From Papaver somniferum (taxonomy: Eukaryota > Streptophyta > Magnoliopsida > Ranunculales > Papaveraceae), in assembly GCF_003573695.1 (NCBI RefSeq), contig NC_039363.1, positions 151,870,826 to 151,934,825 on the forward strand: a stretch of DNA of 64,000 nt, read 5' to 3'. Made by a program: the position numbers and the translations under genes. This document shows positions 34,833 through 45,787 of this stretch, piece by piece. The notes under the pieces are model-generated. The model ran no database searches. It saw only the letters and a list, made by a program, of their open reading frames with translations, and had not been told where the DNA came from. How positions within the stretch are numbered: position 1 is the stretch's first letter; each line of letters starts with the position of its first letter.

Positions 34833-34928
34833 TTTCAATTACCTAGTAAATCTTCTTTTCTTCTTTTTTTTTTTTTGAAGAATAACTAGAGTTTGGAATA
34901 GGCGTTATTGTGATTACACATAGATATG

Positions 34929-36412
34929 TGATAGGCACATTTTTGTGTCTTATATAATCTCAATTGTATATATTATTAGTGATCGAGTTTATATTTATTA
35001 TGGCTTTTTATGTCCCTGTAGGTATTTTTGGAGAAATAAGCTTTTGCGGCGAAATTGGCTAAAAAAGTGGTTTTTGCGCTCGTGGGAGAAAATTACCATA
35101 CAGACTCTCACTTTGGATAAGGGGTAACCTAATTACTAAGGGGTGACCCATTTCCATGCATCTGCTAAAGGGAGACCAACACAGGATAGGGGGAGGTCAT
35201 CTTCATCGTTTTAAAAACTGAAATTGGCGGGAAATTTTGTGCATGCAACTGGCAGAGTTGGGGATTGATTTCGAAGGCGTTTTAGTGAAATTCAATCGCC
35301 AGAATTGATTGGGCTGGACGTGATTCAACTAAACAAGCCTGGTATAGTCGTTTGTTTGGATCGAATTGGGCTAGAAACCGAGTTGGAGATAAACATGGAA
35401 AGTGTTTTTACACGGACCCTATTGAGATTATTTTTAGAAGTTCTAGAGAGACTAAAGACCTAAAACGCTTCCGAAAGATACATATCTATCTAAGGAAGAG
35501 TTTGAGACAATCGGGAAAGCTCAGAAACGCGTGGAACAATTTAGAGAAAAGATTATTGCCGTAACTGACAAGAAAAGAAAAGAAGAGATTTCGAGAAGTT
35601 TTGGGGAGATTAAATCGCTCTGTTGGCTATATGTAAGTTGCTGGGAGTTCATAGAAGGGAGACGAGACTTTGGGGGACCGAGCTGAGGGTTTGGTGAAGC
35701 TGCAGAGGTGAAAATCAAGAGTTGCAGAGAATACGTTTCTGCTACTGAAGAACAACGTCGTAGAACACTTCGCAACTTAGCAAGAAACTGTTACCTAATA
35801 TTTCAAATCCAATACCTTTGTAACAGCTTTGCAACAACTATTCCTGTTAGAATTTATTTGTAAGGGCAGCTTCCGTAATAGTGGATTCTGTAACAATTAT
35901 ATCTGTTACAGATTCACTTCTTCAATAAAAACACCTATTTGAGCCATGATTAAATATTTTGAGCGTGTTTTTGACATGAGGAGCTAAACCCCAACACTGG
36001 GATGATGGAGGAAGCCCTATTTCACAATCACTTGGTAACTATAATTGATTCTTTATGACTTTTGCACTTGTTTTAATCGATTTATGATTTTTCTTGATTA
36101 GTTATGATTTTGTTTGATGTCGCATGCTGGGTTTTAGGAACTTTTGATGCGTCATGCTTGTGATTTACATCTAATGCTTTATAAAATCTACTTTTGGCAA
36201 AGAAAAGAGTCAACAAAAGAGCTAGAATTGTTATGAGTCATCATATGAACCAATTGAATGTGATTAGTGGTGAAATCCTAAGTCTCAGTACCTCTCGATA
36301 TTCGTGACAACCTTGTGAATATATTTTTAGTATTTTTATTCTTAGTTCTTAAATCAAACCTTTACACAATCCGAGTTGAACGAACTTTACTACCACTTTC
36401 AAAACTACATCA
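34929..36412 (+). repeat. G3 5' LTR
   Basis: From TGATAGGCACA to ACTACATCA. The TATA region reads GCTATATGTA near 35627, one base off the 3' copy. Frames at 34945-35127, 35352-35564 and 35521-35775 lie in the LTR and repeat in the other copy. Confidence 0.9.
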
Positions 36413-36417
36413 ATTTT

Positions 36418-36434
36418 TGGCGCCGCCGACGCGG
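36418..36434 (+). promoter_or_regulatory. G3 primer-binding site (tRNA-Asp-like)
   Basis: TGGCGCCGCCGACGCGG starts five bases after the LTR end. It resembles the tRNA-Asp complement with changes in the second half. Confidence 0.65.
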
Positions 36435-36953
36435 ATTTTATTAGTTTGTTTTAGGTTTTTTTATTTTTATTATTTTTTGTTCTTTTACGCTTTGGTATTT
36501 TTGATTCTTTTCAGATTTGGAGCGAAGCTACAAGGAAGAAAAAGTGTATAAAAGGAAAGCATCGCCAAAGAAGAAAGAAAGAAAGAGGAATCCGAAAGGA
36601 GTGAAGAAGAAGATTTTGTATATAGTTATTTTGTTTTATTTTTAGAAACTGTAAATAGGGTTATTTTTGTAATTTTTCTTTTATTTTTGGACTTTTTATT
36701 TTTGGACTTTTGGACACTGGACATTATTTTTAAAACCCTAGGAAGGGTTAAATTAAAATAAACTGTTTGCAGGGAAGGACGACAGTTACGATACTGTCTC
36801 GGCCCCTCGGGTTCGTACACTGACATCGGAGTCGGTGGCCTGAGTCGACTTCAACGGTTCATCGCCCGTCTGGTGGGAGGTAAGACTCTATCCACCCACG
36901 AATCCCCTGTCAGTGGGTTTTATTTTGTGTGACAACTCACACCCTGCAATAGA
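36435..36953 (+). other. G3 leader
   Basis: Non-coding, T-rich at first and then GC-richer with CCCACGAATCCCCTGTCAGT just before the coding start. Frames at 36315-36551 and 36626-36826 are not genes. Confidence 0.5.
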
Positions 36954-38516
36954 ATGTCGAACTGGTATTACAAGAGCCAATACAACGAATATCCGACTGA
37001 GTTTCAAAATGGACGTTACTACTTTGACCATAGTGTGAATAGTGGTTGGGAACATCAGCCTTTTCAAGGTTATGGCTCATACCTTGATGAGCCCAATTAC
37101 TATCCACACACGCACCGGTCATACGAGCAAAATTCTTATATTTCTCTTTAGAAGAGTCCCTCAGGAAATTAGAGGAGTCGACACGTAAGTTAGCTGAGAT
37201 GAATAACTTAGTTTATGACGAAAGAGAACTTTCTATAGAGGAATCCTTCAAGTTGATAGCTGAGACGAACGAAAGAATTGCTCGAAATAATCTTAATTTC
37301 CAATACAGTGATTCCAATAGTACCCTTGAAAATGAGGATAGTTATTTGCATAATCAAGATGACGAGGATAAAATTGGTAACACTACTTGTTTAGATGAGG
37401 TTCAACCATTTTCATGTTATTATGATGATTATGATGTAGATAGTGTTGATGAAGAATTTGAAATATGTAGGCATAGTGATCAGGAATTTGTTACTCCAAA
37501 TGAACTTTATGATGTGTTATTTCTGGTTCAGATCCCGATAATTTTAATGATTATTCACCTATTCAAAAGGACGAGGATTTGATTAGAGATACCACTTCTT
37601 TAGATGATGTAGTATTTCCTTTTGATTACGAAGTCGATAATGGTTTAGAGGAACGAGTTTATTCTGAGAATACCGTTTTAGAGTCTAGCGATTTAGAAAC
37701 AATGGTCTTAGACGAAGAAAATGAACTCGTACACTATTAAATATGAGTGAGGATGCGTCACTTGAGTATAACCTAGAAGAAGCAATTGACTATTTTCAGG
37801 ATTCCAACGATCTAGAAATTAAGGAAATTGTAGCTAGTCTATCTAGAGATACCCAAAACTCTAAGTTTGGGGGTGATTATCATTCTCCATGTGCCTTAAC
37901 TCTTAGAAAGGTCCCTCACTTCGGACTTGACATATGTGCCTCAACCATTTTGCAAGATTATCTTCATACACGTTTTCCTGAACCTAGTGATGTCCATAAG
38001 GAAGTTCAGTTGTTAGAAACCCATCCTCTGGTTGATGAGGTTAGACCAGGCTATGATACCAAGATCGACTTTGTTTTCCCACCAAATATTTTTCAACCAA
38101 TTGTGGGAACGTATAAATTTCAGATGTGTCAATTATTTAGTTTTGAGACTAAACCTAATTACTTTAAGAGATTAGGGTCGATACATTTGCTTAAGATTGA
38201 CCACCAGTTTCATCGTGGTCGATTGTGTGAGTCAAAACTGATTGACTTTAAAGATCCTCAATTATTCAGGTTATTATTATGTGCTTTTAAATTTTTACTT
38301 GAGTTTCTTCGGACTCTAATACCTGAACCGGATCTTAGCTTTGAGGAATTCCAACCCATGAAAATATTTTATTTGGACCCAGTAATAGAACCTGAACCTG
38401 AACCACAGCTAGATGTATGTCTTAAACAGGAAACTAGACAAGGGTGTGCTTTATTTGTTTATTTTCTTGACAGGTTGCAGATTCCTTTTATTTTTGATAG
38501 CTCTATTTGGTTTTGA
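36954..38516 (+). pseudogene. G3 protein: aromatic, coiled-coil and acidic regions plus GLDICAS and DPQLFRL blocks
   Basis: One gene appears to be spread over three frames. The ATG at 36954 starts a Tyr/His/Asn/Pro-rich part (DEPNYYPHTHRSYEQ). A shift near 37150 leads to a coiled coil (ESLRKLEESTRKLAEM, FKLIAETNERIARNN) and an acidic stretch. Another shift near 37520 and a TAA at 37738 precede the frame from 37743, which holds VPHFGLDICASTILQDYLHT (about 37912-37970) and DPQLFRL (38253-38273). G2 has the same layout; G1 shares the last two blocks. Function is unknown and no pol residues are seen. Confidence 0.6.
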
Positions 38517-39754
38517 TGACCCACAGAAATTTCGGCTATTAGTTTATGATTCCATGAGGTGAATAATCATCTATTAGTCTGGCTGAAGACGTTAAACTTA
38601 GCACTTCTTGGGAGGTAACCCAATCTCATGCAACACGGTAATATCTTTCGTTATCTCTTTTGCTTCAAATGGTAACAGTTTCTCCTTGTTCATGCTTTTA
38701 ATTTTATCTTTAGAACATTGAGGACAATGTTAGATTTAAGTTTGGGGGTATGGGAGAAACATTTTAGTTGCAGTATGAATAAATAAACTCCAGAGCTTAG
38801 AAATTTATGCCTATTGAGGATTGCACTAACTAATCTAAGTGGATGGAAGCATTTTGATCGTAGGAGTTGAGGAACCAATCTGATTAGATGGCAACATCTA
38901 AAGAGTCTATTCATAAAAGCACAGAGCTCAGGTGTTAGAAATAACATGGTAGTTTCGCCATTTCTCGTTGAGTCCTTTTCACTTCTGTTTTTATTTTTCT
39001 TTTTAAATATGTTTCTAAGTGATTTGGTGGGGCTCACGATTCAAGTTGTTACCAATGCTAGGGTGAATTAGAGTGATTGAGATACCATGAAAAAAAAAGT
39101 TGAATTTTTTTTTTTGAGACCAGACCATTTGACCAAAAGGAATAAATTCAATGAAGTCGACCACTGGTACCCTTGTATATGCCAGTTGTGTTGACCTAGA
39201 GTTAGGTTATCGACCATTGGTTCCCTTGTATATGCCAGTGTGTTGATATTAGTCAGAATAGTACCTCAATCCATTAGGATAGGTTCATTTTGTCGGAGGC
39301 CTTCAGACAGATATGGGAAACGCCTTTCACTTAGTAAACATCAAAACCATCTATGTTTTTCTATATCCATCTTCTTGATCTATCCATGTGATTAGTTTTG
39401 ACTCCGGATATTGATGTCCATGGTGCAACTATTTGAGTAGAGCTCTGTCACTTTATATGAATTTTAGTATGCTTGAGTGCAAACTCGTGTACAACAATTG
39501 GAATTTCGCATCAGGGTACTTCCTCCTGTAGTCAATAAGTATGCCAACCAAGGAGATTCTTTAGTGCCTTCCAAGGTTCTGTGTAGATAGCTAGGATCTG
39601 GAGTATAAAGGTTTTGTGGGTATACCTCTGGTAAGCCCTCCCGAGACTATAAATCGGCCACTAGGGCCACCTAGGGGTTTAAAGGCTTATTGCATACGCT
39701 AAATGCAATCGACGATGCCTGCGACAGTAAGTTAGGATTTTATTTTCTATTTGA
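38517..39754 (+). other. G3 3' non-coding tail
   Basis: It holds the internal AGGA module, a pair of CCATTGGT/CCACTGGT-type phrases followed by CCCTTGTATATGCCAGT (39161 and 39212) and the conserved block at 39674-39740. The minus frame at 38690-39037 is not recognised. Confidence 0.5.
38714..38750 (+). promoter_or_regulatory. AGGA-loop hairpin and purine tract, internal copy (G3)
   Basis: AACATTG and CAATGTT form a 7-bp stem around AGGA (38714-38731), followed by TTTAAGTTTGGGGGTATGGG, which is nearly the terminal purine tract of the same element. Confidence 0.7.
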
Positions 39755-39793
39755 TTTGCTCGAGGACTAGCAAATAATAAGTTTGGGGGTATT
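39755..39793 (+). promoter_or_regulatory. Terminal AGGA-loop hairpin and polypurine tract (G3)
   Basis: TTTGCTCG and CTAGCAAA pair with one mismatch around AGGA (39755-39774), then AAGTTTGGGGGTATT leads into the LTR at 39794. Confidence 0.7.
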
Positions 39794-41277
39794 TGATAGG
39801 CACATTTTTGTGTCTTATATAATCTCAATTGTATATATTATTAGTGCTCGATTTTATATTTATTATGGCTTTTTATGTCCCTGTAGGTATTTTTGGAGAA
39901 ATAAGCTTTTGCGGCGAAATTGGCTAAAAAAGTGGTTTTTGCGCTCGTGGGAGAAAATTACTATACGGACTCTCACTTTGGATAAGGGGTAACCTAATTA
40001 CTAAGGGGTGACCCATTTCCAGGCATCTGCTAAAGGGAGACCAGCACGGGATAGGGGGGGGTCATCTTCATCGTTTTAAACACTGAAATTGGCGGGAAAT
40101 TTTGTGCATGCAACTGGCAGAGTTGGGGATTGATTTCGAAGGTGTTTTAGTGAGATTCAATCGCCAGAATTGATTGGGCTGGACGTGATTCAACTAGACA
40201 AGCCTGGTATAGTCGTTTGTTTGGATCGAATTGGGCTAGAAACCGAGTTGGAGCTAAACAGGGAAAGTGTTTTTACACGGACCCTATTGAGATTATTTTT
40301 AGAAGTTCTAGAGAGACTAAATACCTAAAACTCTTCTGAAAGATACATATCTATCTAAGGAAGAGTTTGAGACAATCGGGAAAGCTCAGAAACGCGTGGA
40401 ACAATTTAGAGAAAAGATTATTGCCGTAACTGACAAGAAAAGAAAATAAGAGATTTCGAGAAGTTTTGGGGAGATTAAATCGCTCTGTTGGCTATATATA
40501 AGTTTCTGGGAGTTCATAGAAGGGAGTCGAGACTTTGGGGGACCGAGCTGAGGGCTTGGTGAAGCTGCAGAGGTGAAAATCAAGAGTTGCAGAGAAGACG
40601 TTTCTGCTACTGAAGAACAACGTCGTAGAACACTTCGCAACTTAGCAAGAAACTGTTACCTAATCTTTCAAATCCAATACCTTTGTAACAGCTTTGCAAA
40701 AACTATTCCTGTTAGAATTTATTTGTAAGGGCAGCTTCCGTAACAGTGGATTTTGTAACAATTATATATGTTACAGATTCACTTCTTCAATAAAAACACC
40801 TATTTAAGCCATGATTAAATATTTTGAGCGTGTTTTTGACATGAGGAGCTAAACCCCAACACTGGGATGATGGAGGAAGCCCTATTTCACAATCACTTGG
40901 TAACTATAATTGATTCTTTATGACTTTTGCACTTGTTTTAATCGATTTATGATTTTTCTTGATTAGTTGTGATTTTGTTTGATGTCGCATGCTGGGTTTT
41001 AGGAACTTTTGATGCGTCATGCTTGTGATTTACATCTAATGCTTTATAAAATCTACTTTTGGCAAAGAAAAGAGTCAACAAAAGAGCTAGAGATGTTATG
41101 AGTCATCATATGAACCAATTGAATGTGATTAGTGGTGAAATCCTAAGTCTCAGTACCTCTCGATATTCGTGACAACCTTGTGAATATATTTTTACTATTT
41201 TTATTCTTAGTTCTTAAATCAAACCTTTACACAATCCGAGTTGAACGAACTTTACTACCACTTTCAAAACTACATCA
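39794..41277 (+). repeat. G3 3' LTR
   Basis: 1484 bp, the same length as the 5' copy. TATA box CTATATATAA at 40492-40501. Frames at 39783-39992, 40386-40640 and 41180-41491 are LTR sequence or run out of it. Confidence 0.9.
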
Positions 41278-41282
41278 ATATG

Positions 41283-42569
41283 TCCAACGTTTTCATCTTC
41301 ATGTTTTTAGGTTTATTTGTTTAAATTCTAAAATTGTTTGGAAGATGATTTTTGCAGTATTAAGCTTTATGGTTTTATATATTGCAATATGTTATGGGAT
41401 AAGTGTGTTTTCTTCCGTGAACTTTGATTGTCCCATACCTTGTCAATTAAGTCTTTCGTATGTGGATATGCATGTATTGATAAAAGAATGAATGAGATTT
41501 TTACATCACAAAAGTTTGAAGCCTATTATGTCATTATTGATGGAAGATAGGATGAACTTTTGTTTATGAGGATTATGTCTATTGTATGTCATTTTGTAAA
41601 TGGTGATGGAAAATATAATGAATCCTTGTCTATTCCGCAGTATTGATCTTTCCTGATCCATATTTTATGTATATACTGTAAGGCTTCGTAAGTTCACTTA
41701 TGTTGAGCATGACCAATTAAATTGATCACACTCTTGTGGTAATTTAGTTGTGTATTCCAATTGAATTAATCATGGGTTTTCTTGTGGTTAATTTAATTGA
41801 GTATATTTGGATTCAAACTCATAATAGTATGTGATTTGTTATGTCCAAAGAAATCCTTCTTTTCTCTTGAAATTAAGGTTGCTCTTGTTGTTATTTCGGG
41901 AATAACATATTATGGGGGGGAGTTCTTAATTGAACTTGTGCTTAATTGCCAAATCTTTGTGGGGAGTGCGGCTTTGGAATATTATATGGTTATCTTGTAT
42001 CTTTATAAACTCCTTGATGAAAGCATTTAGCTTCGGCTATATGATTGCATCTAAATAAGTTGATATGTGCTTACTTTTGGCCATGAAATGTCTCTATGGA
42101 AATTTTCATTAGGATCCCGTTCTTATACCTTTGCCAATTTTATTGACAAAAAGGGGGAGAATTAATATGTAGCTCACACTACAAATACATATGGTTTTCG
42201 GATCATTATGTAAGAGGGAGTGGTTTCCATGTGAGATACAGTATTGACTAAGGGGGAGTGATACATATCACCATAGTATCGTTGTCGAAGTTGTGATACA
42301 ATTGAAATTTGATGATGCATAATGATATTATGACACTGGATAACAATGATCGAGAATTATGTTTTCTCATTGTTATATCTACAAATTTTCACCAACGATG
42401 ATGCTGAACTTACAACCTTTGGAATCATTGGAGTACTTGGAAGTGACGAAGATTTCGAGTAATGTTGAACATTAGGCATATGGAATAAGAGCTACAAAAG
42501 TTTATTTATTTATTTTTGTATTTCATATGTATTAATAGTTTTGCCACTAAAATTGATAAAGGGGGAGAT
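41283..42569 (+). other. S2 tail with several purine tracts
   Basis: Non-coding continuation of S2 after G3. Purine tracts with five or more G occur at 41913-41921, 42149-42160 and 42250-42259 before the terminal AAAGGGGGAGAT at 42558-42569. Multiple tracts are a reported trait of Sirevirus-type Copia elements. The frame at 41797-42030 is not recognised. Confidence 0.65.
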
Positions 42570-44889
42570 TGTTAGAGCACTACTCGGTCGAACTCGCATC
42601 CATTGATATCTCAAGCATGTTTGTCAATGTTAGTGATCAAAACTATAGATAAGTCTCGGACTAGGATAAAAAATGTAGTTAAGCTCAAGAACTCTATGGC
42701 GATCATCATACAAGACGAAGAACTACTCAAGGAACTGGTGGAACTTCATCGACTAAAAGGTATGTGGAGACTTGAACTTATCTATCGCTCAAAAGTCTAT
42801 CTACTATATCTCCAATCTTGAGACAAAAGTCGTTTTGTTATATAGACTTTGATTATACACATTTGCTATTTCGGGCCGAGTTTATCTCGCTTATCTATTT
42901 CTCGAAATATGTGTTGGTAAGCTTCGCTTTGGCCAAGTTCATCTTTACCTATTAACAAAAGTCATGTTATGTTTCAATCACTTTGAAAATGGATTTGACG
43001 AAAAATGGTTTGTGAATAACAACTATATAACGTCCTCTAAGAATGTTTCAATGATTGAAATGAGAGTTTAGAATATATATCCAATGTTGGATATAAGCAT
43101 TGTGTGGTAACACATATATGTATAAGTCCTTATTCCTTGAACCAAAGTATGCGTACTTTGTTGATCAGGTAAACTGGAACAAGAGCCGTGAACTCAGTCC
43201 GCGAACTGGCGGAGGTTCTCATCCCGAGAAAATCTGCTGGAGTTTGTGAACTCCTTCCGGGAACTTAAGTCCGCGTACTTGAGTTGGTTATTTCTAAAGA
43301 CGATTATTTGTGAACTTATATTTATATAAACTAAGGAATGCAAGTTTGCAAACCGTGTCTATAAAGTTCATGAATCGATTCAAGTGAATCAAATCGTTTT
43401 TGCTTCGATTGTGTCTTGTATACTTCTATAAGATCTAAGAAATTGAACAACTCTCTAATTAGTTCATTTGAATCATTTGAATTAGTTATGGTGAAGAATA
43501 ATATGGTTGATATGAAAGTGCTCATATGGCTAACCATTTGGTTAACTATTGTTGAACCAACAAATGTACATGTTTGGGTACGGTTACACAAACCTAAAAA
43601 AATCGTGCATTTCATTTGTGTGTAACAAGTTAAGTTTTAGATCCAACGGTTGAAATATATTAGCTTGAATCTAATCAGGTTTTCATCTAACGGTGAATAT
43701 TGAATGCTTTGTTACCAAGCTAACATTGATTGCAAACCCTGATTTGAAAGACTATATAAGGGAGAACTCTAGCAACAGGGAAACCTAATTCCCACACCTC
43801 TTGTGTGATACTAGTTCTATTAGATAGAGTCGATTCTCCTTTAACCTTAGGTTTCTTCTTAAAAACCAGGTTAACAACTTAAGACTTCATTGGGATTGTG
43901 AAGCCAGACCGATACTACTTTCTCGTAGTTGTGTGATCTGATCTTGCATATTCTATCGTACGAGTACAATCGCAAAGATTGGCTTGAGATTGATATCTCC
44001 GATAGGCAAGATATAAAAGTAATCACAAACATCTTCGTCTCATCGTTTGTGATTCTACAATGCTTCTTTCGCCGCGTCGATTAAGATTATTGTGAGGTGA
44101 TTGATAATATTAAACTGTTCTTTGGGAATATAAGTCTGGTTTATCAATTGGTTCCTGTTCACCTTGATTTATCAAAAGACAGAATAAAACTCCTAGGTAT
44201 TTCTGTGGGAGACAGATTTATCTATTACCGTAGACTTTTCTGTGTGATACAGATTTGTTTATTAAATTCTTCGACTTTGGGTCGTAGTAACTCTTAGTTG
44301 TGGGTGAGATCAGCTAAGGGAATAAAGTGCGTAATATCCTATATCCTATTGGGATCAGAGACCTAGGGAGCATAGTTGTACCTTGGATCAGTGTAAGATT
44401 GATTGGGGTTCAACTACAGTCCGGACCGAAGTTAGTTTGTAGTAGGCTAGTGTCTGTAGCGACTTAATACAGTGTGTGTTCAATCTGGGGTCCCGAGGTT
44501 TTTCTGCATTTGTAGTTTCCTCGTTAACAAAATTCTGGTGTTTCTATTATTTCTTTTCCGCATTATATTTTGTTATATAATTTAAATATCGCAGGTTGTG
44601 CGTTAGTTCAATCAATTAGAATATATGACCTTTGGTTGTTGATTTACATTGATTGACACTTGGATATTGGTCTTTCGTACCATCCAAGTTATCTCTCTTA
44701 TATTTAATCAGACTCGCAGATTTCTATTTGCTTGAGCAAGGATTAAATCGAGAGATCGAGATATTATAACTCTTTGATATACTTTATTAAGATTGAGTCT
44801 AGTTGATTCTCTTGAAAGTATATTGGAGTTAGTCCATACAGATTGCTAAGCGAAATATTGGGTGTGGTTGTTGTACCCCCGCTTTTTCA
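42570..44889 (+). repeat. S2 3' LTR
   Basis: From TGTTAGAGCACTACTCGG to GCTTTTTCA. TATA box CTATATAAGG at 43752-43761. The site equivalent to the T1 insertion (near 43790) is uninterrupted. The conserved block GGTTTTTCTGCATTTG lies at 44497-44533. Confidence 0.85.
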
Positions 44890-45189
44890 TATATAGCAAA
44901 ACGACTTTTGTCTCAAGATAGGAGATAGAGTAGATATACTTTTGAGTGATAGATAAGTTCAAGTCTCCACATACCTTTTAATAGATGAAGTTCCACCAGT
45001 ACCTTGAGTAGTTCTTCGTCTTTGTATGATGATCGCCATGGAGTCTTGAGCTCAACTACACTTTCTATCCTAGTCCGAGACTTAGCTATAAGTAGACTAC
45101 AAATCAAGCCTTATTGTTTTTATCACTGACATTGACAAACATGCTTGAGATAGCAACGCATGCGAGTTCGACCGAGCAATGCTCTAACA
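44890..45189 (-). repeat. S3 3' LTR, remaining part
   Basis: The first five bases are the TATAT duplication. Read on the minus strand the segment starts TGTTAGAGCATTGCTCGG and continues into 28726 once S2 is removed. Confidence 0.8.
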
Positions 45190-45787
45190 ATCTCCTCCTT
45201 TGTCAGTTTTAGTGAAAAACTATCAATACATATGGAATACAAAAATTGATAAATAAATTTTTGTAGCTTCTCTTCCACATGCCTGATCTTCTTGGTTTTT
45301 CAACATTACTCGAAATATTCATCACTTCCAATTACTCCAATGATCCCAAAGGTTGTAATTTAGTATCACCGTTGTTGAAAATCCGTAGCTATAACAATGA
45401 GAAAACAAGAATTCTCAATCATTGTTATACAGTGTCATAGTATTATTACCAGAGTTCAATTGTATCACAACTTCGACAACAATACTATGGTGATATGTAT
45501 CACTCACCCTTAGTCAATACTCCATCTCACATGGAAACCACTCCCCCTTATATAATGATCCGAAAACCATATGTATTTGTAGTGTGAAGTACATATTAAT
45601 TCTCCCCCTTTTTGTCAATAAAATTGGCAAAGGTACGAAAACTAGTGGGATCCTAATGAAATTTCCATAGAGACATTTCATGACCAAAAGAAAGCACATA
45701 TCAACTTTTTAGATGCCATCATATAACCGAAGCTAAATGCATTCTTTAAGGAGTTTATAACGATACAAGATAACCCTTATAATATTC
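45190..45787 (-). other. S3 tail, first part (minus orientation)
   Basis: The minus strand shows AAAGGAGGAGAT directly before the S3 LTR, then further upstream GGGGGAG tracts at about 45545 and 45602, as in S2. It is non-coding and is interrupted by S4 at 45788; the rest resumes at 61393. The S3 coding part is not in the window. Confidence 0.7.

Larger units (their letters stand above)
34929..41277 (+). mobile_element. G3: non-autonomous Gypsy-type LTR retrotransposon
   Basis: Two LTRs of 1484 bp each (34929-36412, 39794-41277) are flanked by ATATG (34924-34928, 41278-41282). S1 at 14750-14830 shows the uninterrupted site. Inside are a tRNA-Asp-like primer site, broken acidic frames, two AGGA modules and a terminal purine tract. 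No pol and no capsid domain are present. By eye the LTRs differ at roughly 30-35 positions (about 2 percent), so this is one of the younger insertions. Confidence 0.95.
28727..44889 (+). mobile_element. S2: Copia-type (Sirevirus-like) element without pol
   Basis: The two LTRs are 28727-32864 (containing T1) and 42570-44889; without T1 they are about 2336 and 2320 bp. TATAT flanks both ends (28722-28726, 44890-44894) and the site is inside the S3 LTR, where removal of S2 rejoins a sequence matching the S2 LTR itself. The primer site, a broken gag-like frame, a small second ORF, purine tracts and the inserted G3 are inside. No pol is present. Confidence 0.9.
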
